Assembly: GCA_029582165.1 (NCBI GenBank)
Contig: CM055869.1
Coordinates: 5,364,425 to 5,428,424, forward strand
Direction: 5' to 3'
DNA from: Portulaca oleracea
Taxonomy: Eukaryota > Streptophyta > Magnoliopsida > Caryophyllales > Portulacaceae
DNA: 64,000 nucleotides
Positions 32,853 through 44,983 of this stretch are shown here, piece after piece. The translations under genes were made by a program, and so were the position numbers. Numbering within the stretch: position 1 is the stretch's first letter; each line of letters begins with the position of its first letter. The notes below the pieces were generated by a model that searched no databases, was not told where the DNA came from, and was given only the letters and a program-made list of their open reading frames with translations.

Positions 32853-35099
32853 CACACATAAATACATACATACATACATGTATATTTTTATTGCATATGT
32901 GTGTATTTTGTAACTTTATACATGTACTTTTGATACAAAAGTTGGAGTAATTGCTAATTCTATTCATCCAATCAAAGATCAGAAAGAAAAGGTACATGTA
33001 AGTGCTAATATTTTTATCATAATCATGCGAGACCAATTTTAGATATGTTCAAATATTTTTCATGCAAAGCCAAGAATCAACATTATACATGTATTTCAAA
33101 TATTTGTTGGCTAAATATGCAGATCCGTATCAACATCTACAATATTGGAAACTGAGTTAATAACTGAATCAACTATGCCATGATGAAGGTCATGATCCTA
33201 GCTATGGTTATAGCCTGACGAATCAAAATCATCAAAAGGATGCACCCATATATAATTAATGAGCAAACATTTTTAAATTATTTCCCTCTTCATAATTGAA
33301 AATTGAATTGGAATGATCGAACTAAAATGAATTTTACATGTAGAGTTACATTTTACTGAGGTCAACACTCATATTTTATATTTTGGTTTAGATGATAGGT
33401 ATTATAAGGCTATGCATAGAGAGAGAAACCTTCCATGTCAAAGATTGTTATTCAAGATAATTATACTAGTTACCACGAGGATTATTGTTAAAATATAGGT
33501 CATTAAATACTTAAATATTTTTCATTTAATTAAAAATGACTCATATTTTGGCTTTTGTTTATCCTTATTATTTTATTTTATCCTAGTGTCCAACAAATGC
33601 TTTGCTTTATCAATAATGTTTGAAAAACTAACGGTAATGCCGTCATCCTTATAAGCTTATGTTAATATAAGATTAATGGACTAAAATATGAAATAATTAC
33701 CCCAAAATCTGGGGTTGTTACGCTAACAAAATAAAAGATCTTGTCTCATCATCAAAATTAAATCCTACCGAAGTCAATTTAGCCAAGATCATAATAATCT
33801 CATTGATAAGATCATGCATCAGACTCTTGTATCCTAACTTTGAACACACGATGCAACATATATACATTATTCACTACTGAAGGTTTCTCATATATTTTCC
33901 TTAAGGTTTTGAGCACATCTTTAGTCATTTTCTATTCTAACATGTTGAAAGTCACAATTCTTGTCAATGTCAGCTAGCCTCACCGTATTGATTGTATAAT
34001 GATCAAGAAGACCTCAAAGCTTTTGATCCATCTCATCTAGCTTTTCACTCAATGAAAAACAAGACCTTTGCTCGTGGAGCACATCCTCAATTTGCATTCC
34101 ATAGAACCCATAGTTTTTCACTTTTTCCTATAGAAACAATCATCTTTATTTTGTCGCCTGACATTATTTCTCAGCATGCATCCATCGATCTCTTTATAAA
34201 AACTCTCGATCTCTGACAATAAGTTGCGACACAACGACTCAATATTCACAATTGATTTAATTTCCTGCACGCAACTCGCATCGGAAACACAACAATCATA
34301 GACATGATCTCTTGCGCTACAGATAAATCTCATGGTTATTGCACATGATCCTTGATACTCAAGGTCCATCATGTAATAGAGGCTAACTACAATAACTAGG
34401 ATTAATGACTAACTTCTTGGCCATCTAGTTAGAATGCAAAAGACAAATTAGGGCAATCTCACATCTTGCGCCAGAAAAACAGACGAGCTGCAAAGACCAA
34501 CCACCACAGATTGGAGCAAGTACTCAAGGTCTAGCACATTAATTGCACACCTTCACTTTCCAAAACAGCCCACCAATTAGCAATTTTGGGCTCCACATAA
34601 TATCAATCCAACTTGTACTGCATACACAACTTCAAAGAACTTTTTCAAAGATTATTTTTCACTCGTCTCAGAGGAAATCATCAGTAAGCTTTACAGATTA
34701 GGAAAAGAAAATTTCATATTCATGACAAACATGACTCATCAACCGCACAATTTCCACATAATGAAAAATTTTTATTTTCACCGAATATTGAACTTTGGTG
34801 ATGAGAAGTTGGATGATAAAGGTAGTTTTCACTTGGCTACCAGCTTATCACCACTTTGGTATCCAACGGCAAAGAAATTAGTATACAATTGTAAGTACGT
34901 AACTATCAATGTTAGACTTTACACATTAATGTGGCAACGGCAAAGAAATTAGTATTCAATCTTTGTTATTTCCGTTCACAAAGAATTGGACAACATTACA
35001 CAAAAGTCACCAATTCATACTCACACTCACACGCATATGTTGGGATATTGCAACAGTATATATATTTAACAGCTTGGTTGTCACAAATATTACATTAAA
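32853..35099. other. Intergenic
   Basis: No supported gene. Frames at 33992-34216 (+), 34118-34372 (-) and 34722-34952 (+) overlap or lack domains. A 25-base direct repeat (CAACGGCAAAGAAATTAGTA...) occurs at about 34865 and 34937. The part after 35000 is probably the 3' flank of WRKY-B. Confidence 0.4.
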
Positions 35100-35132
35100 A
35101 TCTCCAAATGATCCTGCGGTTCAATTCCAGCA

Positions 35133-36184
35133 TTAGTCGTCCCAGAGATTATCAATTCCCAAGAACCAATCATCTGTCATATCACACCCGGTACCCAAAT
35201 AATGGCAGTCACCCGCAGTAAAATGGGGACTGTTCATATTAGGGTTTATTCGCATTGGTGAACTTTCATCTGCATCCACAAGACCAGGGGTTTCCTGCAA
35301 GGCTGTTCGATCCAGAGATGATTCAGCGTATTGATTCTCCTGCGATTTGCATGGATTATTAGTCTCTTCTTCCAACTTGATGATATCCTGTTGTCCTGTA
35401 AAATTAGTCAAAGGTGACAGCTTTGGGTGATCATCATGACTGCGAGCCAGTTTGAATTCGGGGTTGGATTCGTAATTAGAACAGCTAAAGCTTAGCATGT
35501 TTGCCGAATCTCTTTGGATTGATGTGATGACTTGACGAAATTCATCGCCAATGGGTTGGTAGTTTTGGCAGGAATGTTTGCCGTAGTAAACAACCTTATA
35601 AGTGGTTGGATTTTCAGTAATTACTTGGACCTTCTTGGTTGCTTTACTCCCATGATCTCTTAGCCCACATCGGTAATACTCTGCATTATAAGTTGACCCA
35701 GTTACTTAAACGTAAGTTAAACATAAATCTAGGTGGTGGGTTATATGTAGGTTATATGTACCTTGGATGCTTTGCGTTGACTATAGACTTCTGCCCGTAT
35801 TTCCTCCAAGTAAATCCATCTTCTTTGAGGTCAGTGGTGACTGTCATCGGGGGTATTGATCTAATCGCATAATTAAACAACCAGTATATATGCTAAGTCC
35901 AACGTACAATACCAAATATTATCGATTAGTAGGAAATATATAGGAAGATAGTTTAACCTGGGGGCGTTGTAGAACAATTGAGTGGAAGGATTGGTGAAGT
36001 GGGCATGTCTTAGGATGGAAAGAGCATTGTCAAAGGATTTCAAGATGATTGCAGAGTGATGATGCTTACATGCCCTTAACACTTGTTCTTCGCTGCTATT
36101 TGATTCACTGCTGAGTAAAACTCTGAGTTGATTCACAGCTTCCAGGCCCTTTTTCAACTCTTCTTTCACCTTCACAGCATCCAT
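35133..36184 (-). pseudogene. WRKY-B: group III WRKY, probable pseudogene
   Basis: Exon 1 is 36184-35958, exon 2 is 35860-35762 and exon 3 begins near 35681 and ends at 35133. The N-terminus (MDAVKVKEELKKGLEAVNQL) and FTWRKYGQK are normal group III. Two defects are visible. First, the only usable acceptor (TGCAG at about 35681) joins exon 2 to exon 3 two bases out of frame compared with WRKY-A; the other AGs in the intron meet stops. Second, the zinc finger reads C-X6-S-X23-H-S-C, so the second zinc-binding Cys is Ser. Exon 3 is otherwise open for 182 codons, with an acidic, Asp/Ser-rich C-terminus ending DNLWDD. A sequence error at one AG dinucleotide could explain the frameshift but not the Cys loss. 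A decayed or recently lost paralogue is most likely. Confidence 0.8.
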
Positions 36185-36189
36185 CTCTC

Positions 36190-36224
<35 letters not shown>
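36185..36224 (-). repeat. (GA)n microsatellite abutting the WRKY-B start
   Basis: On the minus strand a 40-base GA run with one interruption ends at the ATG, as in WRKY-A. Confidence 0.95.
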
Positions 36225-36282
36225 AGAGGTGCTGGAGTTTATCCGTGCCACCCAAGTTTCTGGTTTCGCCCTTCTGCCCAGG

Positions 36283-36290
36283 TATTTAAA
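36283..36290 (-). promoter_or_regulatory. TATA-like box of WRKY-B
   Basis: TTTAAATA on the minus strand, about 100 bases upstream of the ATG. Confidence 0.45.
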
Positions 36291-36412
36291 CGTGTATTGA
36301 GCAACTATTATGGTGGCTACCCTGGGTCGTTGACTGCTATCTTGGGGTTGTTAAGTACCTCCACTCTTACAGAGGGTGTAACATTTGTGCTGAACCCCGC
36401 ACCAACCTATGA

Positions 36413-36422
36413 CAATAATAAC

Positions 36423-36469
<47 letters not shown>
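36413..36469. repeat. (AAT)n microsatellite
   Basis: About 19 uninterrupted AAT units. Asn- or Ile-rich frames across it are artefacts. Confidence 0.95.
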
Positions 36470-36559
36470 GCTTCCTGCTACCAAAAAAATAATAGTAATT
36501 AGCTCCAACTTGCAAACCTGAATTCGGAGAAAGAGCTCGATCTATATATGATCTCTGCA

Positions 36560-37579
36560 AGCTAAGTGCTTTGCTATTGTTTTTGCTTTTTTGGAAACTG
36601 ATTCATCAATTCAGGTATGAACCAAGCCATTTATACAACCAATTTTAATTTTTATTTGTATCTTTTCAGAAAGAAGAGGTACTCAAAAAAAGTTCTCTAA
36701 TGCATGGTTGATATCATTAGATAGAATAGTTTTGTCTGCCCCAGTCGACGAATGGTATAAATGCACACTTGATAAATATAAATAATTACTAAAAATATTA
36801 TTGCTTAAAATCACGAAATATATAAATTTAAAATCATGAACTATGTATAAATTAATTTGAATGTATGTAAAATTAAGTGTCTTGCCTTCATGTGAAAATT
36901 AACTATACAAGCTATATATTAAATTGTAAGAAAATGGCATACTTGCTTTATACAAGTATAATAGTATATATAAGTAGTGACAGTTATACTTTTATCAATA
37001 GTTTTTTTTTTAATTTACCAAAAAGCATATAAAATATACCTAATTGAAGGGATATTAATAGGATTGAATCGTTGATTAATCTTGATTAGAATATCATTTG
37101 TATTAATTGGCATAGCTAATAAAGGCTAAACCCTATATATTTAATAACTAATCATAATTTTCAATAAAAGTTAGAGTGACAAACCATATAAATAAATTGA
37201 CATTACCATATAATATAAACAAATAATTTCCAAATAATTTACAAAATAAATAACTTGCCATATAACATTTTTTATAATTGATAAGAATGATGACATGTGG
37301 CTTTCCCCAAGATAGTTTCTAAGTGTACTTTTTTCTTGAAATTAATAATTGCAATGATATTTTTTAGACCAATTTTTTAGTAATTGTGAGCAAGGGTGTT
37401 AAAATCGAGATCCTAACTCGAAAGTCAAAATTATGGGGAAGTTAGGATCGGACATTAGCCCATGTAGGATCATGGATCGTATATAAATAGTAGAATCGTA
37501 TTGAGGATTTTGGATCATAAAATCGTAGGATCGTAAATCAGGATCGGGATTTTAATAACTATGATTGTGAGTAATTACC
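36560..37579. other. AT-rich intergenic
   Basis: No gene recognised. A stretch of repeated 'ggatcg...atcg' near 37440-37550 may be an old MITE. Confidence 0.4.
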
Positions 37580-38133
37580 AATTATAAAGGGTGTAGCATT
37601 TGTTGGTAATGTTAATGAATACTCCGTATAACTTATACTTAGTTGAATTATAAAGGGTCACTACTAAAAATATGTGTATTACCAACCACTTTTTCCAACC
37701 AATTTAAAATGGTTGGAAAAACCAACCATTTTAGCAACTATTTAATATTCCAACTATTTTCCAAAAAGTTTTGTGGGAAAAATGGTTGGAAATTCCAACT
37801 AATTTTGCTAAAATGGTTGGAAAATTTTCCTACCACCCTTTTTCCTACTATTTGAAGATGGTTGGAAAAATGGTTGGATTACTAACCATTTTTCCAACTA
37901 ATTTCAAATAGTAGGAAAAATGATGGTAGGAAAATTTTCCAACCAATTTTAGCAAATCGGTTGGAATTTCCAACCATTTTTTACATTAAATTTTTTGAAA
38001 AATAGTTGGAATATCAAATGGTTGCTAAAATAGTTGATTTTTCCAACCATTTTAAATTGGTTGGAAAAAAATGGTTGGTAATACACATATTTTTAGTAGT
38101 GGGTCTAGCATTTGTTGGTAATGTTAATGAATA
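37580..38133 (+). repeat. Short tandem duplication, second copy split by a CACTA MITE
   Basis: AATTATAAAGGGT followed by TAGCATTTGTTGGTAATGTT (to TAATGAAT) occurs at 37580-37620 and again at 37646-37658 plus 38105-38132, interrupted by the CACTA element. The first copy serves as an unoccupied site. Confidence 0.85.
37659..38101. mobile_element. CACTA-type MITE, 443 bp
   Basis: It starts CACTACTAAAAATATGTGTA and ends with the exact complement TACACATATTTTTAGTAGTG. A 3-bp TSD, GGT, is at 37656-37658 and 38102-38104. The body is a nest of TGGTTGGAAAA and TTTTCCAACCA blocks, so the whole element can fold into a branched hairpin. There is no coding capacity. Confidence 0.9.
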
Positions 38134-38223
38134 AATTGAAATTCTTTTTCGAAAAATACATCTTTCCGCGGGATTTTATGTAAATTTTGAAAAATATAGA
38201 AAAAATTGATTTTGGATAATATA

Positions 38224-38257
<34 letters not shown>

Positions 38258-39995
38258 GAATTCAGCTATATCCTTTTTTCAATTTAATTTAATATATACT
38301 ATTTTTTATATTAAGACAAGATGTTTAATAAATATCTTGCTCAAAATTCATGTAATTTTTAAATTGACAATATCATGTAGGGGCAGTCAGACTAATTTAC
38401 ATAATAACAGAAGAAAATAGAAATTTAGGGTTTATATGCCCCCCCCCCCCCAATCTTCCCCCCAAAAAATGTTGTACTGCTAAGAATTCACTCCCTCCTT
38501 TTTATTTTATCTGTAATTTAATAAACGATATATAATTTCTGATGTTCAATTCTTCTTTGACGGATTATTTCTTACATGCTATTTTTATAAAAAAAAATCA
38601 GTTATACTCTTCTATCAAAATTTTTTAATATGATATCAATAATAACAATTTCGTATATTAGAATATTATATATTATGAAAAATGAATGATAATTTTTTTT
38701 TAAAAATTTAGCTAACGCATATATTAAAATAACATATAAGATGGAAAGGATTGAGCGTTATTTCAAATTATTAAAAAATACAACAGTTGAGAGTTTTCTA
38801 TGGGGAAAGGATAAAGACAATGCTTTGATGGGATTATAAATCCCAAGAACATATTACAAATAGGGAGATATGAGTTCTGGTACAAAATATTTTTAAATAT
38901 TTTTTTGTTAAATATTTAAAGGCGTGTTTGGTAAACTTTGAGGAAATATTTTTAGAAAAAGAATTTCCCAACTCCAATTAGGGAAATGTTTCTTAATTTT
39001 GTGGGTGAAAAAATGGCTCCCCATCAAAATTTTCACATATTTCCAACCAAATGCACCATACATATATAAATATTATGAATTTTCACACTAATTTTTTTGG
39101 ACAGTGATGAATTACAATAACTATGAGGAGTTTAGCATTGTTGGCCCATCAAAAATGCAAATGGCATCCTAACTAATAAACTCATTTTAATTAAACAGAT
39201 TTTACGACTTTTCTTATAATTTTTTTAATTCAACATGCAATATTATAATTTATGTAATAATAAATATGGGTACCATTTCCAATAATGCAACCCACCTCTA
39301 TAAATCACAATTAACAATAAATTTGATAATATCAATATTAAATTTGAACTTATTGTGTATATTAAATAATTAGTAATCATAAAATTTAATTATACATATC
39401 AAGTAACAACATGTTTGAAGGAAGAGACGAAATACTTTTAAGATTTGTCTTTAGTTCTTGGCTGTGGAATATTGAGGGGTTTCCTTTGGTGTGGCCCAGT
39501 ATATATAGCAGGTTATTGATTAATTTGAGTGATTTGATTATTGTATTACATAAACAACTGTTTAGTGGAGTGTGTATTTGCAATTATAGCAGGTTATATC
39601 AGTGATCCTTGGTTTAACAATGCATAGTGGTGGTATAGAAACATTATAATACTTGAAACACTCTTTTTTGACCACGTGATATGATTAATTTACATTAGCC
39701 GCCACGGTCTTGTCGTTATTATCAGGGTTAGGACAGTCATTATCCAAAGGGGATCATCTATTTTGAGCTATCTTTTATGTTTCATAGATTTGGTAGGGAA
39801 AAGGTAATATCTACTAACAATATCCTTAAAAGTTAAAACATATACGAGTAACTTGACCTAATAATGGAAGTTTTGTCGTACAAGTACGACTCATTCCTCG
39901 GTCAAATGAAAACCTATCTCGGCCTGTTCCCCCCCCCCCCCCCCCTTTTTGAGGTATCTTCTATGCTTCTCCCCCTTTTTTTCCAAGTACTTATC
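38134..39995. other. AT-rich intergenic with simple repeats
   Basis: Contains (TA)n at 38218-38257, a run of 13 C at 38439-38451, a degenerate CTCCCTCC-type MITE start near 38490, and a run of 17 C at 39929-39945. The overlapping frames at 39386-39605 are unsupported. Confidence 0.45.
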
Positions 39996-40822
39996 TGTTG
40001 GATTTTTGGAGTGGGTGGGTAGAAATTTTGAAACAAAATTAAAATTTTATGTTGAGATTATTTCAAGAGTATAAGAAGATTATATAACATAATTAATGAT
40101 ATGTACAAATATAAGGATTATATATATAAGATAAACACAAGTTATATAATCAATACAGGTCAATATAAGACCATCACAGGTCGTGCTAGTCTCCAAAACG
40201 TTAAACTAAGTGTTCTGAGCTCAACACAGACTGTGTCACTCCAATATGGACTATGGTGACCTTACCCCGGACCGTATTGAGGCCCAGAAAATAATTTAAT
40301 GCTCCAACAGCTATATAATCTTCACCATTAAGTTATAATCTCGATTTTATATAAGATTTAAATACCCAACAGCTATATTATAATACCACATGGTCAATTG
40401 ACTTAGTCAAAGTCAGCATACTCATTAAGGACCTTAATTAAATCCTTTGACATAGGGTTAAGGAGTGTGAGATGTGTCCTATAAATAGGAGACATTTTCT
40501 AGCCATTTGAGTACACCATTCTAATCACATCCTCTTATTCTTGTCTAGACTGTAGCTATACTTGAGTAAATCAAATGAGAAACAAGTTTGTCTTGAGTGT
40601 GTTAAATCGCTAAGTTTTATTCCTCTGAACGTTTACGATATAGTAAATAGTTTTTAAGGAAAATGTGTTCGCCAATGATTCTTACCAATATCCAAACAAG
40701 GTTACCGCCATATAGTTATTAAGATCAATCTCCATCGATCTTGTCACATATACCGCAAGAAGATCAAGAAGCCAAGAGAAGATGATGAAGTTTCAAACCG
40801 GTCAAACATCATTTTCCCAACA
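39996..40822 (+). mobile_element. Probable solo LTR, 827 bp
   Basis: Starts TGTTGG and ends CCAACA, with TATAAATA at 40480. No PBS, PPT, partner LTR or matching 5-bp duplication (TTATC versus CTTTA) is seen. The call rests on ends and TATA only. Confidence 0.5.
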
Positions 40823-40929
40823 CTTTAATTATTTGATATTTTATTAATGAAATTATTTCGTTTTGATTTAGAAAATGAAATACAATAACAAATACCTTGA
40901 TAACTATATAACTCAATTTTTGAAATATA

Positions 40930-41215
40930 TATAAGAATAATATATTAGTTCCAACATGAATAAGAGAGGTGTATTAATATAGCTTCAATATCAGTTTTAA
41001 CTTTACTCGCGAAATTTGGTGTTAATCGGGAGATAAATTCAAACATTGAAAGAAAAAGAAAAATAGTACACAGGTCTTCTTTTCAACCTACAAACTTTAA
41101 AGTTCTTTTTTATTCAACCCATAAACGTTAGGGTCACAAAAATAAATAATAAAAATTAAGGGTACAGAAAATAAATACTCATATATTTCGGAGTCCAAAA
41201 TACAAATAATCATGG
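40930..41215. mobile_element. Half copy of the foldback element at 24383-24934
   Basis: It shares ACATGAATAAGAGAGGTGTA, the ATCGGGAGATAAATTCAAAC block and the outer CAACCTACAAACTTTA and ...GTCCAAAATACAAAT sequence with the right half of the complete copy. The left arm is missing. Confidence 0.65.
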
Positions 41216-41264
41216 ATCTTTCACTTCAGTGAACAATCTTTGATTCCTTTTTAAAATAACAAAA

Positions 41265-41651
41265 ATGATAAACATCTTGACGTAAGATGGGTCTTAACCA
41301 TCTTGCATTTTTTCTAAATCACCAATAAAGTTAAATGTAAGTGTATTTAAATCATTCTAAATATATGTTTCATTATTTTCAGAGTTACTGCAACTTATAA
41401 ACAATTTAAAAATAATTATTTGTTTGTATTTATTTCATAAATATAAAACTATGTATAAAATGTACATTTTCTACTATGATTGATAAAATTAGGCTATTAT
41501 TATATTTTTTGACCTAACTAATAAGTATTATATTATTATAATTGATATATATATATAATTATTAAAGAAACTATTAATAAAAATTACAAAAATGTGAAAT
41601 ATGACTAATTCAAGATGGTTAAGAACCATCTTGAGTCAAGATGGTTATCAT
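41265..41651. mobile_element. MITE with 41-bp terminal inverted repeats
   Basis: ATGATAAACATCTTGACGTA at the left matches the complement of the right end (ATGATAACCATCTTGACTCA), and the match continues through TCTTAACCATCTTG. AT-rich interior, no coding. Confidence 0.7.
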
Positions 41652-42031
41652 GGTCCTTAAAATAAATACTCATTTTGCAGGTGCCTGTGGCACTTTATTC
41701 GGTTGAATAAATTCGGGTTAGTCCCGCTAATTATATTTTTTAAAAAAAAAACCAATGGAGGAACTTGTACGCAGAAAAAAGTTACCAGGAAATAACGGTA
41801 CTCCTATTTTGTGAGAATGCTCGCATCATCATGGAAAAATAGGACACATGATCACCACCTAAAATAACTTTGAAATATTGACCAGTTAAACTTGTTAAGA
41901 CATAAGTCATTCAATTGAAGTTTTCAATTACTCCTATAAATTAATTTTTTTGCTTAATATTTTTTTTTGAGCAATCCTCTTTATGGATATCTATCCTATA
42001 TTTATGGGTGAGAAATATCAGGTTTCTAATT
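41652..42031. other. Intergenic
   Basis: Nothing recognised. Confidence 0.4.
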
Positions 42032-42569
42032 AAGGTCTTATTCGGCAATAGATAGTTTTTAATGTTTTGACTGAATCGAAACTCTACTTTATAAATTTTA
42101 GGTGTTTGGTGAATTAATATTTCAAGGTAGCTTATGGAGTTTTAATTAACATTTCATAGGAATTGTCAAACGTACGTTAGTAATATTAACGTTTGAAACT
42201 GAGAGGTAGCGTTTGGATAACAATTGAGTTCTGAATTATGAAAATACCCTAAACTTGTAGAGCAAATTAAACATTTATCATTACTATAAAAGACAACTCA
42301 CTATTATTTCCACTATCCCTCCTTCATTTTCCAACTTTTAAATATTAATAAACACAACCCACAAATAAGTTAAGGTAAGACTCATAATATATATTAGAAT
42401 TTATAATAATAGTAACAGTGGTAACCTTTTGCAAGAAAGATGTAGTCATTTACAACAAAGATCCTCTTTATGAACAGCAATAATATGAGAATTTATAGTA
42501 GTAGTAAACTAGTAATAATAGTAGTACTACTAATACTAATAACATTAACATTAATAATAAGAAGAATAA

Positions 42570-42650
42570 CTAGCATTGTATATCCCGTGCCATGCACGTG
42601 AAAATTTTCAGTATTTATATGTAATTTTCACGTGCATGGCACGGGAGCGT
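42570..42650 (-). mobile_element. Helitron-like 3' end, minus orientation, with duplicated hairpin
   Basis: On the minus strand, CGTGCATGGCACG (palindrome) is followed by ATACAATGCTAG then T, matching the hairpin-plus-CTRR end of Helitrons with insertion before T. The same palindrome recurs inverted at about 42628, giving a strong stem of about 23 bp. The 5' end is not identified. Confidence 0.45.
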
Positions 42651-42834
42651 TTCTATTACAATATATCAATCTATATTTTGTGAAAATTTTCAGTATTTAT
42701 AATTTTATAAAATAAATAAGTTTTTTCCATAAGCATGTCACATGTCAATTGTAGATTGCTTTTGTTTTGTTTTAATATATGTAATAGATAAGAATAATAA
42801 TGATAATAGTAGTAACTTCCACAAAAAGGAGTAG

Positions 42835-42836
42835 TA

Positions 42837-42912
<76 letters not shown>
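42835..42912. repeat. (TAA)n microsatellite
   Basis: About 26 units, continuing after the Helitron-like insert at 43420-43432. Confidence 0.95.
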
Positions 42913-42913
<1 letters not shown>

Positions 42914-43419
42914 CTATATATTATAATAGAAATCATTGTGGGTCCCATGAAATAAAGCCACGGGAGAGTTTCTCGGAGTCTAGACCAATCACAGCGCAAT
43001 AAATTGTATTTTATTTTCAATTTCTTTCCAGATTTTATTTACAATTAAAGAAATTTAAAAATATATCCTTAATCTACGTCTGCTTGACATCATTTAAATT
43101 CAAAACGAGTCCTATTAAATCTCAAACAGTAGTGTTCAATTTTAATTTTAATTTTATTTTATTTTCTATTTCTTCCCTGATTTTATTTACAATTAAAGAA
43201 ATTAAAAAAATATATGGTTAATCAATTTTATTTTCTATTTCTTCCCAGATTTCATTTACAATTATATAAACATAATCCTTTACCTTCCCCATCAATAAGT
43301 TGCACATTCATAAACATTTTCCTCAATATTCATCAGTATGTTTCACATCCATGACTTTTATAAAATTTCAAAAGTAATTAATTGAGTTTACTCCGTGCAT
43401 CGGACGGGTTGAGATCTAG
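42913..43419 (+). mobile_element. Helitron-like element, 507 bp, inserted in the AAT repeat
   Basis: It starts TCTATATATTATAATAG, preceded by A, and ends CCGTGCATCGGACGG (imperfect hairpin) GTTGAGATCTAG, followed by T. A 5' TC, a 3' CTAG, a hairpin about 8 bases before the end, and insertion between A and T are the Helitron hallmarks. No Rep/helicase; non-autonomous. Confidence 0.75.
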
Positions 43420-43772
43420 TAATAATAATAATATAATTGTGTCCTTTCTAGTCATTTTGCATCAATAAGTTAATCCAACCGTTAATTTTACCAAACGTAT
43501 TCTTTACAAACAACTATTTAAACCGCTATCATCTATCCACTACACTACAACCACTATCCACTACTCCAAAAGCTATCCGCTATCCCAACTGCTACCAGTT
43601 ACTGAATCCACTATCTTTGCCCAATAGGCCCTAAATTTTATTGATCTAGTACCGGATTCAGTTGGTATATTTTGATTTTTAAATTTGGATTCGATATAGG
43701 ATCTAATTCTAATAGAATCTAGAAATAAGAATCCAGTATATGATCCAGTCTGATTCTATATCTTGCTCTGGG

Positions 43773-44356
43773 TAGGGGTGGGTGTAGATCGGATAACCAT
43801 TCCGAGCATAAAAATGAATCAATAACCGGAAAGTCGGATAGTTAATATCCTAATCCGTATTTGATCTGTAATTTACGGATAACCGCATTTTTTGTTGACC
43901 GGATTGTCGGATTATAAATTTTGTGATCCGTATCCGATCCAAAAGTCACGGTTAACCAAGTTTCTGGATCGGAAAACGGATTATCCACGGGGCAGTGGGC
44001 AAGACGAGAAACAGAAAACACAAACACAATGACATTGTATATTTTAAGTGTGAAGACTGAAGAAATGTTGGACTTGGGAGACTAAAGGACTAAATAGGCC
44101 GCTTGGAAATTGTATTCAGAGTAAATACTATGACGTGTAAAACTATAAATAGGAGTGTGTTGGAAAATGTCGGATTTTTGGATATCCGAGATTTTTATTT
44201 TTCTATCCGTATATGATCCATAATCCGGAGAAAAATAGCGGATCAGATATCCGATGCAAGAAAATAAAAAACTATCCGCTAATTATCCATTTTTTCGGAT
44301 CAGATTTTTGAATAATTGGATCGGATCTCGAATTATAAATATTGTGCCCACCCCTA
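43773..44356. mobile_element. hAT MITE with 8-bp TSD
   Basis: TAGGGGTGGG and CCCACCCCTA ends. GCTCTGGG (43765-43772) and GCTCTGGA (44357-44364) form an 8-bp duplication with one mismatch. The body is rich in GGATCGGAT/ATCCGATCC motifs. The frame at 43842-44027 is inside the MITE and not a gene. Confidence 0.85.
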
Positions 44357-44618
44357 GCTCTGGATGCACGGTTTAAATTCACATAAACTTCTTTTTTCAA
44401 AAAATATTGTAGTATACGAAATTAGTGAGCCTAGTGACGGACTGATGGATACAGAATAGCCACTACTCCACAATTTGAAAACTCAATGATGATAAATGTC
44501 AAGAACTAAACAGTCATTTAGAAATTCATAAATAATAAATGTCTAAAGCAAAACAGCGCACAATATATATAACTGAAGTAATTTAGGAATTTACGGTTTC
44601 TGACCCTTCTTTCACTCC

Positions 44619-44983
44619 GGCCGTATTCGGCTGTAGCGTTTGGGTGATGTTTAGCGTCTTAACTAAGTTAAAATTCTAATTGCATAAATATTAGCGTTCG
44701 GTAAGCTAATATTTTGAGGAACATTTAGCGTTTGAAGGAACGTTTGATATTTTTTGGTCAAAAAATACCCTTTGAAAATTTTATCTTTGGAAATTATTGA
44801 TATACTTTTATGTCAATTCACATTAATTTGTGAATTCAACAGCTAAATTTACCGAACACAATTCTCATTTGAACAATCATCTGCTATCCGTTATTTAAAC
44901 CGCTATTCACTGCTTAAACCGCTATCCGCTACTTAAACCTCTATCTGCTATTTAAAACACTAATTTTGCCGAACAGAACCTTA
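44619..44983. mobile_element. hAT-like MITE (same family as 10255-10665)
   Basis: GGCCGTATTCGGCTGTAGCG at the left and TTTTGCCGAACAGAACC at the right, with the same internal 'cgctatccgctacttaaacc' blocks. Confidence 0.6.

Larger units (their letters stand above)
42032..43633. mobile_element. hAT-like element carrying nested insertions
   Basis: The left AAGGTCTTATTCGGCAATAG and the right ...CTATCTTTGCCCAATAGGCC are inverted relatives of the 10255-10665 family. The body has the same 'ggtagcgtttgg' and 'ccgctatc' blocks near both ends. Between them lie an AAT microsatellite and Helitron-like sequences, which account for the extra length. Confidence 0.45.

Noticed and set aside
34118..34372. 84-codon minus frame with several cysteines
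   Set aside because: The Cys spacing matches no zinc-binding pattern I know, and a competing plus-strand frame covers part of it.
35670..35760. Rescue of WRKY-B by another splice acceptor
   Set aside because: I checked CTAG near 35731, TTAAG near 35707 and GCAGAG; each gives a stop or the wrong frame before the zinc finger.
39929..39945. Run of 17 C as a biological signal
   Set aside because: Long C runs arise by slippage or as sequencing artefacts, and nothing around it suggests a role.
39996..40822. Full-length LTR element with a second LTR nearby
   Set aside because: No repeat of this sequence, PBS or PPT was found within the window.
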